Shown piece after piece: positions 30,845 through 39,759 of a stretch of 64,000 nucleotides of DNA. Both the position numbers and the translations under genes were made by a program. Where the stretch lies: assembly GCA_964350435.1 (NCBI GenBank), contig CAYGJS010000003.1:42192-106191 (forward strand). The letters are read 5' to 3'. Every line of letters begins with the position of its first letter. Position 1 is the stretch's first letter. The DNA is from TMED27 sp964350435 (GTDB lineage Bacteria > Pseudomonadota > Alphaproteobacteria > Micavibrionales > Micavibrionaceae). The notes below the pieces were generated by a model. That model saw nothing but the letters and a program-made list of their open reading frames with translations. It was not told the DNA's origin and made no database searches.

Positions 30845-32286
30845 GCGCTGATATTCTCATAGTTGATGACGAGGAAGACATCCGTAATCTGATCCAGGGG
30901 ATTTTGGAGGATGAGGGGTATGAGACTCGCGTTGCTGCGAGTGCGTTTGAGGCTTATAGGGCAATCAATGAACGCACGCCGTCTCTGGTTGTTCAGGATA
31001 TATGGCTTCAGGGCGGAGAGGATGACGGGCTGGCGATTTTGAAAAAGATCAAGGAGCAGTATCCGTATTTACCGTTTTTGATGATTAGCGGGCATGGGAC
31101 AATTGAAACCGCGGTGTCGGCGATTCAAGACGGAGCGTATGACTTTATTGAAAAGCCGTTTAAATCGGATCGGTTGATTTTGATGATTCAGCGGGCGCTG
31201 GAAAATGCCAGTTTGAAAAAAGAGAATGCGGTGCTTAAAAAACAGGCTCAAAAACCTGTGGCTTTGATTGGGGATTCTGCGCATGTTCAGGGCTTGAAGC
31301 AAATTATTGGGCGCGTGGCCGATACGAATAGCCGGGTTTTGATTACAGGAGAGCAGGGCACGGGGAAGGATATTGTGGCGCGTATGATTCACGGGCAGTC
31401 GGATCGAGCGCAGGGGCCGTATATGTTGTTGAATTGTGCGACGCTTCGGCCTGAGCATCTGGAGCTGGAACTTTTTGGCCAAAGAGGCAGTGCGGTGGCG
31501 GCGGAACAAACCGGGCTTTTGGAGCAGGCCGATGGCGGAACTCTTCTTCTTGACGAGGTTGGCGATATGCCGCTTGAGACGCAGACTAAAATTGTTCGCG
31601 TTCTTCAGGAACAGCGTTTTCAGAAGATAGGGTCGCAGGATTTTATCGAGGTGGATCTGCGGATTTTGGCTTCGACGCATAAAGATTTGCAAGCGTTGAT
31701 GGAGGCGGGGTGTTTTCGGCAGGATTTGTATTACCGTTTGAATGTGGTGCCGATTTTGATTCCATCATTAAGAGAGCGTAAGACCGATATTGAAGCGTTT
31801 TGTCAGTTTTTTCTTGCGGATGTTTCGGGGCATGCGGCTGTTAAGCCCCTGGCGTTTTCGGATAAGGCTTTGCGGATTTTGCGCGGGTATGACTGGCCGG
31901 GGAATATTCGTCAGCTTCGCAATGTGATCGAGTGGATTACGATTATGCACGGTGTCCCGGATGACGGTTTTTATGGGCTAGAGCATTTGCCGCCTGAAAT
32001 TCAGAGCGGGGCGGCCGCCTCCAGCAATTTTGTCGAGAGCCATGGGGCAGATGATTATATGGAGATGTCGCTGCGGGAGGCGCGGGAGGCGTTTGAAACC
32101 TCTTATTTAACATCGCAGGTGGAGCGGTTTGAGGGTAATATTTCCAGGACGGCGCAGTTTGTGGGGATGGAGCGGAGCGCGCTGCACCGGAAGCTAAAAT
32201 CGCTTGATATTCTGGGTAAGGATAAGGAAGAAGATGAGGGTGATAATACCGTTCGTCTTGCTGATACAAAGTTTAAAAGGGCGTAA
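30841..32286 (+). CDS. ntrX: Response regulator NtrX (AAA+ without GAFTGA)
   Basis: Partner of NtrY. The receiver domain (residues 1-120) has the phosphoacceptor D53 (VVQDIWLQ) and FIEKPFK. The AAA+ domain has a Walker A GEQGTGKD and Walker B-like LLLDEVGDMP. The sigma-54 contact loop GAFTGA is absent: ELFGQRGSAVAAEQTGLLEQADGG occupies that site. This loss is known for alphaproteobacterial NtrX, so the protein is expected to act on ordinary promoters rather than as a sigma-54 activator. The C-terminal Fis-type helix-turn-helix is GNISRTAQFVGMERSALHRKLKS. Length is 481 residues. Confidence 0.95.
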   Translation: MSADILIVDDEEDIRNLIQGILEDEGYETRVAASAFEAYRAINERTPSLVVQDIWLQGGEDDGLAILKKIKEQYPYLPFLMISGHGTIETAVSAIQDGAYDFIEKPFKSDRLILMIQRALENASLKKENAVLKKQAQKPVALIGDSAHVQGLKQIIGRVADTNSRVLITGEQGTGKDIVARMIHGQSDRAQGPYMLLNCATLRPEHLELELFGQRGSAVAAEQTGLLEQADGGTLLLDEVGDMPLETQTKIVRVLQEQRFQKIGSQDFIEVDLRILASTHKDLQALMEAGCFRQDLYYRLNVVPILIPSLRERKTDIEAFCQFFLADVSGHAAVKPLAFSDKALRILRGYDWPGNIRQLRNVIEWITIMHGVPDDGFYGLEHLPPEIQSGAAASSNFVESHGADDYMEMSLREAREAFETSYLTSQVERFEGNISRTAQFVGMERSALHRKLKSLDILGKDKEEDEGDNTVRLADTKFKRA

Positions 32287-32289
32287 AAT

Positions 32290-33666
32290 ATGCGGGTTAT
32301 TATTTGTGGGGCGGGTCAGGTTGGATACAGCATTGCGGCGTATCTGGCGCGTGAGGAGAATGACGTTACGGTGGTGGATAATCAACGCAAGATGATTGCG
32401 CGGATTAAGGACGAGCTGGATGTGAATACGGTTTATGGGCATGCGTCAAACCCCGATATTCTCAAGGCTGCGGGCGCGAATGATGCGGATATGATTGTTG
32501 CGGTGACGCAGAGTGATGAGATTAATATGGTGGCGTGCCAGATCGGGCATTCGCTGTTCGGTATTCCGAAGAAGATTGCACGGGTGCGGGAGCAGGCGTA
32601 TTTGAAGCCGGAATGGTCGAATTTGTTTTCACGGGCGCATATGCCGATTGACGAGATTATCTCGCCGGAGGTTGTGATTGCCAAGGATATCTATCAGCGT
32701 CTGGCGGTTCCTGGCACTACATATGTCAATGTTTTGGCGGAGGGGCTGGCTTATATGATTGGGGTGATCTGTGAGGAGGATTGTCCGGTGATTCATACGC
32801 CGCTTGGGCAGCTTCATCATTTATTCCCTGATTTGTCGTTTCAGGTGCTTTCGATTTTGCGGAATAACAAGCCGATTATCCCTGATGAGGATGATGAGCT
32901 TCTGGTTGGGGACGAGGTTTTCTTTATTGTTGATACGCAGCATTTGAAGCGGACTCTGGCGGCGTTCGGGCATGTTGAAAAACCGGCGCGCCGTATCGTG
33001 ATTGCGGGCGGGGGGAATATTGGTTTTGGTTTGACAAAACTTATTCTGGACAATCAAAAGGGTGTTCAAATCAAGATGATCGAGGACAGCCCGCACCGCG
33101 CGGAATATTTAAGCGAAAATCTTGATCATGTGATTGTTTTGAATGGCAGTGCCCTGGATAAGGCCATTTTGGAGGAGGGCGGCATTGCCAATGTTGATAC
33201 TCTGATTGCCGTGACCAATGATGATGAGAGCAATATTTTATGTTCATTGCTTGCCAAGCAATATGGGTGCGACCGGGTGATTACGCTTGTGAATAATGAT
33301 GTGTATTCCCCGCTTGTCGGGCCTTTGGGGGTCGATGCTCTTGTGTCGCCGCGTTCGATTATTGTGGCGAGCATCATGCAGCATGTACGCAGGGGGCGTA
33401 TTCGCGGGCTTTACAATTTGCGCGATGGGTTTGCAGAGCTTTTGGAGGCGGAAGTTTCCGAGAATTCCTCGATTGTTAACAGCACTATTGAGGATCTTAA
33501 TTTATCGCATGAGGTTGTTGTTGGTGCGATCATCCGTGATGAGAAATTTATGATGCCGGAGGCGGATCTGAAAATTCTGGCCAAGGATGTGGTGATTGTT
33601 TTGGCGGCAAGGTCGCAGGCGCATCATGTTGAAAAGATGTTCTCTGTGCAGGTGGATTTGTTCTAA
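32290..33666 (+). CDS. trkA: Trk potassium uptake regulatory subunit TrkA
   Basis: Peripheral NAD-binding subunit that gates the Trk potassium channel at the inner membrane. Two RCK halves are visible: VIICGAGQVGYSIAAYLA (residues 3-20) with VTVVDN, and a second Rossmann segment RRIVIAGGGNIGFGLTKLI from about residue 236. Each is followed by a TrkA-C domain (DDELLVGDEVFFIVD and VVIVLAARSQAHHVEKMF). Length is 458 residues. It follows ntrX by 3 bp, as in most alphaproteobacteria. The channel gene trkH is not in the window. Confidence 0.96.
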   Translation: MRVIICGAGQVGYSIAAYLAREENDVTVVDNQRKMIARIKDELDVNTVYGHASNPDILKAAGANDADMIVAVTQSDEINMVACQIGHSLFGIPKKIARVREQAYLKPEWSNLFSRAHMPIDEIISPEVVIAKDIYQRLAVPGTTYVNVLAEGLAYMIGVICEEDCPVIHTPLGQLHHLFPDLSFQVLSILRNNKPIIPDEDDELLVGDEVFFIVDTQHLKRTLAAFGHVEKPARRIVIAGGGNIGFGLTKLILDNQKGVQIKMIEDSPHRAEYLSENLDHVIVLNGSALDKAILEEGGIANVDTLIAVTNDDESNILCSLLAKQYGCDRVITLVNNDVYSPLVGPLGVDALVSPRSIIVASIMQHVRRGRIRGLYNLRDGFAELLEAEVSENSSIVNSTIEDLNLSHEVVVGAIIRDEKFMMPEADLKILAKDVVIVLAARSQAHHVEKMFSVQVDLF

Positions 33667-33668
33667 TC

Positions 33669-34481
33669 ATGCTTTCTTCCATGAAATTGGGTGTGTTTGA
33701 TTCCGGTTTGGGCGGGATTTTGATTGCTAAATCCATCCGTGAGGCTTTTCCGGATATTGATATGGTGTATTTGGGTGATACGCTGCATTTACCATATGGC
33801 AATCGCAGTGAAGATGCAATTTATGCGTATTCCAAGGCGTGTATGGACGCTTTGTTTGGGATGGGCTGTAATCTGATTATTATGGCCTGCAATACGGCGA
33901 GCGCGTCGGCGCTGCGGCGTTTGCAGCAGGAGTATTTGCCGCAGGCTTACCCTGAGCGGAGAATACTCGGCGTTGTCGTGCCAACGGTGGAAGAAGCGAT
34001 TGAGCGCGGCTATGAGCGGATTGGGGTAATTGCGACGAATTATACAGTGAACTCGAATATTTACGGCTTTGAATTGCAGAAAATAAATCCGGAGATTTCC
34101 ATTCAGCAAGTGAGTACGCCTTTGCTGGTGCCGATGATAGAACATGGCGGTGAGGCTTGGCTTGATGAGGTTTTGGCGTCGTATCTTCAAGAATTTAATG
34201 ACATTCAGGCATTGCTTTTGAGCTGTACGCATTATGTGCATCTCAAGGATCGGATTCGCGGGGCGTACGGGTTTGAAGTTTTATCTCAGGACGAGATTAT
34301 CCCGAAGAAACTGGGGCAATATTTTGACAAGCATCCGGAGATTTTTGATCCCATTGGGCAAGGAGGGCAGTCGCAGTTTTACGTGACGGATTATACGAAG
34401 AATATTCATGAGAATGCTTCGTCGCTTTATGGGGCGGCGGTGGATTTGCAAATTTTAGAAGGTGTGCATGGATATGCTTAA
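33669..34481 (+). CDS. murI: Glutamate racemase
   Basis: Makes D-glutamate for peptidoglycan by cofactor-independent racemisation. The two catalytic cysteines are C74 (MACNTASAS) and C186 (LSCTHYV). The N-terminal GVFDSGLGG and DTLHLPYGNRS are the other family signatures. Length is 270 residues. It starts 2 bp after trkA. Its place, with the HAD gene, between trkA and hfq is not part of the usual alphaproteobacterial order and may be a local rearrangement. Confidence 0.94.
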   Translation: MLSSMKLGVFDSGLGGILIAKSIREAFPDIDMVYLGDTLHLPYGNRSEDAIYAYSKACMDALFGMGCNLIIMACNTASASALRRLQQEYLPQAYPERRILGVVVPTVEEAIERGYERIGVIATNYTVNSNIYGFELQKINPEISIQQVSTPLLVPMIEHGGEAWLDEVLASYLQEFNDIQALLLSCTHYVHLKDRIRGAYGFEVLSQDEIIPKKLGQYFDKHPEIFDPIGQGGQSQFYVTDYTKNIHENASSLYGAAVDLQILEGVHGYA

Positions 34482-35148
34482 TCTGCCCAAGGCGGTGTTT
34501 TTTGATTGGGACGGGACGTTGGTTGATAGTTTCGGGTTTTTGCATGCTGCGCATAATCATGCGCGGGTTTCATTGGGCATGGAATCCTTCAGCATTGAGG
34601 ATTTTAGAGGGTATTTCGGGCAGCCGCGCGAGATTCTCTATACCAGGGTTTACGGTGAAAAGCGCGATCAGGCGAAGGAGTATTTCGAGGATTTTGTGTT
34701 CGGGCACTACAAAGAGCATTTGAAGCCTCTGCCGATGGCGGTTGAGGTTTTGCAGTGGTTTAAGGCGGCAGGCATACCGTGCGGCGTGGTGAGTAATAAA
34801 AAGCGTGAGTTGATTAATGCCGAGATTGAGAATTATGGCTGGGGGGATTATTTCTGCGCAGTTGTTGGTGCGGCAGAAGCGGCGGAGGATAAGCCATCGC
34901 CTGCTCCGCTTGCTTTGGGCTTGATAAGAGCGGGGATTGAGGCCGATCCGCAGGAGATTTGGTTTGTCGGGGATACCGATAATGATTTGGCTTGCGGTAA
35001 TGATTATGGGGCCGTTTGTGTGTTTTTGGAGTCTCATGAACTCTATAATAAAGTTTCCCAAAGTTACCGCATTGATTTGCATAAAGAAAATTGCGCGGGT
35101 TTTTACGATTTTTTGTTGCAATATCATACAAAAGCAGTAAAACCGTGA
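34468..35148 (+). CDS. HAD-superfamily hydrolase (phosphoglycolate phosphatase-like)
   Basis: Haloacid dehalogenase-like phosphatase. Motif I is FFDWDGTLVDS (nucleophile and acid/base aspartates), motif II is around GVVSNKKREL, and motif IV is FVGDTDNDLACG. A C1-type cap lies between them. The ATG at 34468 has AGAAGG 5 bp upstream and overlaps the end of murI by 14 bp. Length is 226 residues. Substrate unknown; small sugar phosphates such as phosphoglycolate are common for this subfamily. Confidence 0.85.
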   Translation: MDMLNLPKAVFFDWDGTLVDSFGFLHAAHNHARVSLGMESFSIEDFRGYFGQPREILYTRVYGEKRDQAKEYFEDFVFGHYKEHLKPLPMAVEVLQWFKAAGIPCGVVSNKKRELINAEIENYGWGDYFCAVVGAAEAAEDKPSPAPLALGLIRAGIEADPQEIWFVGDTDNDLACGNDYGAVCVFLESHELYNKVSQSYRIDLHKENCAGFYDFLLQYHTKAVKP

Positions 35149-35204
35149 CAGGGTGGGGATAAAACTCTATATATTAGAATGTCTTAATTAAGGAAAAGAA
35201 CAAA

Positions 35205-35495
35205 ATGGGTGAAAAAATACAGAGCGTTCAGGATGTTTTTCTGAATAAAATCCGTAAAGAGAAAATGTCTGTAACGGTATTTTTGGTGAATGGCGTAAAA
35301 TTGCAGGGTGTCGTGACATGGTTTGATAATTTCAGCATGCTTTTGCGCCGTGAATCTCACATTCAGCTTGTTTATAAACATGCAATTTCTACAATTATGC
35401 CCGGTGGTCCTTTGAATCTTCACGATGACGAGGAAGAGCGTAAGGCCAATGCCGCAAAACGCGCTGAAGATCAAGACGCGGAAGGCGACGAATAG
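35205..35495 (+). CDS. hfq: RNA chaperone Hfq
   Basis: Hexameric Sm-like protein that pairs small RNAs with mRNAs. Sm1 motif (VFLVNGVKLQGVVTWFDNF) and Sm2 motif (VYKHAISTIMP) are intact, and Q8 and F12 region residues fit the proximal face (QSVQDVFLNKIRKE). The C-terminal tail of about 25 residues is acidic and charged (DDEEERKANAAKRAEDQDAEGDE split across the end). An AAGGAAAAG site precedes the ATG. hflX follows and overlaps, as is conserved. Confidence 0.97.
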   Translation: MGEKIQSVQDVFLNKIRKEKMSVTVFLVNGVKLQGVVTWFDNFSMLLRRESHIQLVYKHAISTIMPGGPLNLHDDEEERKANAAKRAEDQDAEGDE

Positions 35496-36795
35496 TCCTT
35501 TGTTTTCCAGTATCATAGAGCCGGAGAAGGCACTTGTCCTCCATCCTGATGTTTCGGGGCGCGCGCTTTCGCGCAGTGCTGAATCTGCCTTAGAAGAAAT
35601 TGTCAGTTTGACGCGCGCCATTTCACTGGATGTTGTGGGGGCGCGGATTTTTTCTGTTGGCCGTGTGCAGGCGGGGGCGTTTTTCGGCAAGGGGCAGCGC
35701 GAGATGATGGCTGAGGCGGTTGAGAGGCTGGAGGCCGATATCGTCATTGTAAACACGGCACTTTCCCCGGTGCAGCAGCGCAACCTTGAAAAAGAACTGA
35801 ATTGTAAGGTGATTGACCGCACCGGTCTTATTCTTGAAATTTTCGGCGCGCGGGCGCAGACCAAGGAAGGGCGATTGCAGGTGGAGCTTGCAGCGCTTGA
35901 TTATCAACGCTCGCGGCTTGTGCGGTCCTGGACGCATTTGGAGCGTCAGCGCGGTGGAGCGGGCTTTATGGGCGGCCCGGGGGAGCGGCAGATTGAGCTG
36001 GACCGGCGGATTATTTCCACGCGGCTCAGCAAGCTTAAGAAAGAGCTGGAGGAGGTGCGCCGCACACGTACACTTGGCCGTAAGGCGCGGGCGCAGGTTC
36101 CGTTTCCTGTTGTGGCGGTTGTAGGGTATACGAACGCCGGTAAATCGACGCTTTTTAACCGTTTGACGGGCGCGAAGGTGTTTGCCGAGGATTTATTGTT
36201 TGCAACGCTTGACCCCACTTTGCGTCAAATGGAACTCCCTACAGGGCAAAAGATTATTTTTTCCGATACGGTTGGGTTTATTTCTGATTTGCCAACGCAT
36301 CTGATTGCGGCTTTCCGCGCCACTCTGGAAGAGGCTTTGGGCGCGGATATCATATTGCATGTCTGCGATCTTTCTGACGCGGAATATGCGGCGCAGCGGC
36401 AAGACGTGATAGAGATTCTTGAGAGTTTGGATATCAAATATGACGAAGATCCACGGGTGATTGAGGTTTACAATAAGGCCGATGTCGCGCCGGAAGATTT
36501 GGTCTGGGATATGGCGCGTAAGACAAAATTTGATGATGGCGCGGTTATGATTTCTGCGCAGACAGGGCAGGGGATTGATGTTTTGCTTGAGCGTTTGGCG
36601 AAGAAACTCTCAAAAACGCATAGTCGCGTGCGTTTTGATGTTCCCTATAAAGATGGGCAGGCACTTTCGTGGCTTTATGAGCATGCAGAGGTTTTGGAGC
36701 GCGAAGATCAGGAAAAGGCGGTGCATTGCGTTGTCCGCATTGCACCGGATGATCTTTCGATTTTTGAGAAGCGTTTCGGGTATAAAGCCGCTTAG
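35449..36795 (+). CDS. hflX: Ribosome-associated GTPase HflX
   Basis: GTPase that binds and splits stalled or stressed 70S ribosomes. The N-terminal HflX domain (ADIVIVNTALSPVQQRNLE) and a coiled-coil linker with GGPGERQIELDRR precede the G domain: G1 GYTNAGKSTLFN, G3 DTVGFISDLP and G4 NKAD. The start is uncertain: ATG 35449 lies after AGGAAGAG, while ATG 35425 has no ribosome binding site. Either way it overlaps hfq by 47-71 bp, which suggests coupled translation. Length is 448 residues from 35449. Its end overlaps mazG (convergent) by 4 bp. Confidence 0.95.
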   Translation: MPQNALKIKTRKATNSPLFSSIIEPEKALVLHPDVSGRALSRSAESALEEIVSLTRAISLDVVGARIFSVGRVQAGAFFGKGQREMMAEAVERLEADIVIVNTALSPVQQRNLEKELNCKVIDRTGLILEIFGARAQTKEGRLQVELAALDYQRSRLVRSWTHLERQRGGAGFMGGPGERQIELDRRIISTRLSKLKKELEEVRRTRTLGRKARAQVPFPVVAVVGYTNAGKSTLFNRLTGAKVFAEDLLFATLDPTLRQMELPTGQKIIFSDTVGFISDLPTHLIAAFRATLEEALGADIILHVCDLSDAEYAAQRQDVIEILESLDIKYDEDPRVIEVYNKADVAPEDLVWDMARKTKFDDGAVMISAQTGQGIDVLLERLAKKLSKTHSRVRFDVPYKDGQALSWLYEHAEVLEREDQEKAVHCVVRIAPDDLSIFEKRFGYKAA

Positions 36796-37598
36796 CGTTC
36801 TTGTTTTTTAACCCTCAGCCACGCGGCTTCCATATCTTGCAGAGTGCTTTGTGCCAGTGTTTTTCCTTGGGCGGTGATATCAAGTTCCACGGCGCGGAAG
36901 CGGCGTTCAAATTTATCGTTACACTGACGCAGCGCGGTTTCGGGGTTTATGCCGCTCATGCGGGCGAGATTGGCGACAACGAAGAGAAGGTCGCCGATTT
37001 CATCCGTCTTTTCGGCCATATTGCCTTTGGCGTATGCGTCTTTGAATTCGGCGAGTTCTTCATCAATTTTATCGAATACGAAGCTTATATCCGGCCACTC
37101 AAACCCCGTTTTGGCGGCTTTTTTCTGGAGCTTTTGGGCGCGAAGAAGTGCCGGCAGGGCTTTTGTGACACCGTCCAAGGCGCTTCCTGATGGTTTTTCG
37201 GCGGCTTTCTTTTGATCCCATATCGCATTTACATCCTCGGCGGTATTTGCTTCGGCGCCGCCAAAGACATGCGGGTGGCGGTAGATCATTTTATCGCAGA
37301 CATCGTGAATGACATCTTCGATGGTGAAGGCGTTTTCTTCAGATGCCATTTGCGCGTGGTATATGGGCTGGAGGAGGAGGTCGCCGAGTTCCTCGCGCAG
37401 GTCTTTCATATCACTGCGTTCGATCGCATCGGCGACTTCGTAGGCTTCTTCGATTGTGTATGGCGCGATTGATTTAAAATCCTGTTCCAGATCCCAGGGG
37501 CAACCACCGTCAGGATCACGCAATGCGGCCATAATGGCTATGAGCTTTTCTATAGGGTGCCTGTACGTCCTCGTCACGATATCTTTTTTCATGTGCAT
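36792..37598 (-). CDS. mazG: Nucleoside triphosphate pyrophosphohydrolase MazG
   Basis: House-cleaning enzyme that hydrolyses (d)NTPs to monophosphates. Two MazG domains are visible. The first has PDGGCPWDLEQDFKSIAPY, EEAYEVADAIE and REELGDLLLQ (the ExxE metal sites); the second has DEELAEFKDAYAKG and EKTDEIGDLLFVVANLAR. Length is 268 residues, typical. The start may be either of two ATGs (37598 or 37592). It is encoded opposite to hflX, with a 4-bp overlap at the stops. Confidence 0.95.
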   Translation of the reverse strand: MHMKKDIVTRTYRHPIEKLIAIMAALRDPDGGCPWDLEQDFKSIAPYTIEEAYEVADAIERSDMKDLREELGDLLLQPIYHAQMASEENAFTIEDVIHDVCDKMIYRHPHVFGGAEANTAEDVNAIWDQKKAAEKPSGSALDGVTKALPALLRAQKLQKKAAKTGFEWPDISFVFDKIDEELAEFKDAYAKGNMAEKTDEIGDLLFVVANLARMSGINPETALRQCNDKFERRFRAVELDITAQGKTLAQSTLQDMEAAWLRVKKQER

Positions 37599-37699
37599 AG
37601 TTTAGAGCGGGTTTTAGGGCGTGTACAATATAATTGAAATGAAATACGATTGGGCTTGAGTTTTATTGTTATTTTAATTGCTAGCCGCATAAATTCCTT

Positions 37700-38896
37700 A
37701 TGAAATTATTGTATGTTCACGACAATATTTACTTTAGTACCGAGCTGGGTGATGTTTATTCGCAGGGGCAATTTCCGTATTCTTATTTTGAACCTTTCAT
37801 GAGTGCGTTTGATAAGGTTGTGGTTGTTGGGCGGCGCAGACCTCTTGACCGGAATCTGGATCTTCGTAAACTTAATGTCAGTAGCGGGGAGGGTCTTGAA
37901 TTCGAACTTTTGGCCGATGTGAACTCGCCGCAGAATCTCGTTCGTAATTATAAACGTGTGAATGCTGATCTTAAGGTTTTGGTTGCGGAGGCCGACGCGG
38001 TTGTTATTCGGGCGGTGAGCGATCTGGGATGGATTGCGTATCAGCATGCAAGGGCTATGGGCAAGCCTTTGGCAATGGAAATGGCGGCGTGCGCGTGGGA
38101 TAGCACGTGGAATCACGGGCATCATTATGGCAAAATTTATGCGCCTGTGCGGCATTTGCGCGATAGGGCTATTACGCGAAATGCGGATTTTACGCTCTAT
38201 GTAAGTCAGTCTTTTTTGCAAACGCGATATCCGACAAACGGGCGGGCGGCTGTGGCGTCAAATGTGCGATTGCGCGCGCCTGATCCCGAGATGCTGCGTA
38301 AGCGTCTGGCGCGGATTGATGCGGCGGAGCATGACGAGATTTCTTTTGTGGGTCTGATTGGCACTGTTGGGCACAAGCTCAAAGGAATTCATGTGGCTTT
38401 GAAGGCTCTTGCTGCGATTGAGCGGCGCAATTCAGGGCGGTTTATATTTCGCGTTCTGGGGCCGGGAAATCCTGAGCCATATCGAGCGATGGCTGAAAAG
38501 CTCGGGATTGGGCACTGCGTTTTTTTTGATGGGGTCGTGCAGACTGGGCCTGAGGTTTTTTCATGGCTTGAGAATGTTGATGTCTATATACAGCCAAGTT
38601 TTCAAGAGGGTGTGCCGCGTGCCACTATAGAGGCAATGAGCATGGCTTGCCCTGTGGTGGCGTCGACGGCCGGGGGTATTCCAGAGCTTATTCCTGAAGA
38701 GTGGCTGCATCGCCCGGGCGATGCGAAGCGACTTGAGGAGGCTTTGGAGAAAATGCTCGCCAGCCGCATTCATCAAAAAGAGGCAGCAAGGGCAAATTTT
38801 AAACGCGCGCAGGATTATACTTCGGATATCCTTATGCCTGTGCGGCAAGCGTTCTGGCGTGATTTTGCGGCTTTTGCGGGAGGGCAGCGTGGCTAA
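37700..38896 (+). CDS. Glycosyltransferase family 4
   Basis: GT-B fold glycosyltransferase, probably for surface glycan assembly. The C-terminal donor-binding half is clear: SFVGLIGTVGHKLKGIHVALKAL, FRVLGPGNPEPYRAMAEKLG, and the EX7E-type region IQPSFQEGVPRATIEAMSMACPVV with STAGGIPELI. Length is 398 residues. It begins the accessory surface-glycan region and overlaps the following sulfotransferase gene by 8 bp, so the two are probably coexpressed. Donor and acceptor unknown. Confidence 0.88.
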   Translation: MKLLYVHDNIYFSTELGDVYSQGQFPYSYFEPFMSAFDKVVVVGRRRPLDRNLDLRKLNVSSGEGLEFELLADVNSPQNLVRNYKRVNADLKVLVAEADAVVIRAVSDLGWIAYQHARAMGKPLAMEMAACAWDSTWNHGHHYGKIYAPVRHLRDRAITRNADFTLYVSQSFLQTRYPTNGRAAVASNVRLRAPDPEMLRKRLARIDAAEHDEISFVGLIGTVGHKLKGIHVALKALAAIERRNSGRFIFRVLGPGNPEPYRAMAEKLGIGHCVFFDGVVQTGPEVFSWLENVDVYIQPSFQEGVPRATIEAMSMACPVVASTAGGIPELIPEEWLHRPGDAKRLEEALEKMLASRIHQKEAARANFKRAQDYTSDILMPVRQAFWRDFAAFAGGQRG

Positions 38897-39635
38897 GAAA
38901 ATTGTTTATCATCACATTCCGAAATGTGGGGGCATGTCTATTGCCGCAGGGATTGGCGTTTCTTACTTTCCACTGCAGGTGCTTCGTTTCGGGGGTAAGC
39001 GGTTCCCTGGCCATTTGAATGCGCGGGCGGCGAGTGGTGCTTGTGAAGCGCTCGGTTTGGATCGTTATAGCTTTCGGCGGCAGTTGCTTGAATATTACCT
39101 GTTGAGCGACAAGAGTCCGTATATTTTTGGTCATTATCCTTTTTCAAGGTCGGCCTATGATCGCCATAAAGACGAGTGGGCGTTTGTGATCTTGTTTAGA
39201 GATCCGGTTAAGCGTTGGTATTCCGAGTATTTCTGGAACAGATATAAGGACCATGATTATGCGAAGACGGAACTGGATATGGAGGCGTATCTTGAATCGG
39301 AGCAGGGGAAGGCGGATACGAGGTCTTTTTTAAACTTTTTGGTTGAGGCCGAGGACTCGGCGGCTTTGGCGAGTGATGTTGAGGTTAAACAAGCTTTAGA
39401 GAATTTGGCGTGTTTTGATGTTTTGGGGACGCTCGAAGATTTGTGTCAATTTAAAGATAGCTTGAAAAAGCGTTTTGGATATGCGCCTTTTATTCCAAGG
39501 CGGAATAAAAGCCCTGCTCCTAAGCAGGCATTTGTTAAGGCGGAGCCAGGGTCCGCATTTGATCTTAAGCTTAGGCAATTTTTAGAAGCCGATATCGAAA
39601 TATATCAAGCGGCTTTGAAAATTATAAACACCTGA
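38889..39635 (+). CDS. Sulfotransferase family 2 protein
   Basis: PAPS-dependent sulfotransferase of the carbohydrate (heparan-sulfate 2-O-like) type. The GTG start at 38889 has GGAGGG upstream and overlaps the glycosyltransferase by 8 bp. The 5'-phosphosulfate-binding loop is YHHIPKCGGMSI near the N-terminus, and the 3'-phosphate site is ILFRDPVKRWYSEYFWNR around residues 100-118. Length is 248 residues. It likely sulfates the glycan made by its neighbour. Confidence 0.85.
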   Translation: MAKKIVYHHIPKCGGMSIAAGIGVSYFPLQVLRFGGKRFPGHLNARAASGACEALGLDRYSFRRQLLEYYLLSDKSPYIFGHYPFSRSAYDRHKDEWAFVILFRDPVKRWYSEYFWNRYKDHDYAKTELDMEAYLESEQGKADTRSFLNFLVEAEDSAALASDVEVKQALENLACFDVLGTLEDLCQFKDSLKKRFGYAPFIPRRNKSPAPKQAFVKAEPGSAFDLKLRQFLEADIEIYQAALKIINT

Positions 39636-39759
39636 TTCAGCTTATTTTATATATACATACAATTTTATCTAATCTTAAAAAGATATCAATGTTTTAGCGA
39701 TATCCTATTTGGAGAGGTTAGGAATTTACAAAATAAAAAATATTTAGGGGTTGGGGCAT

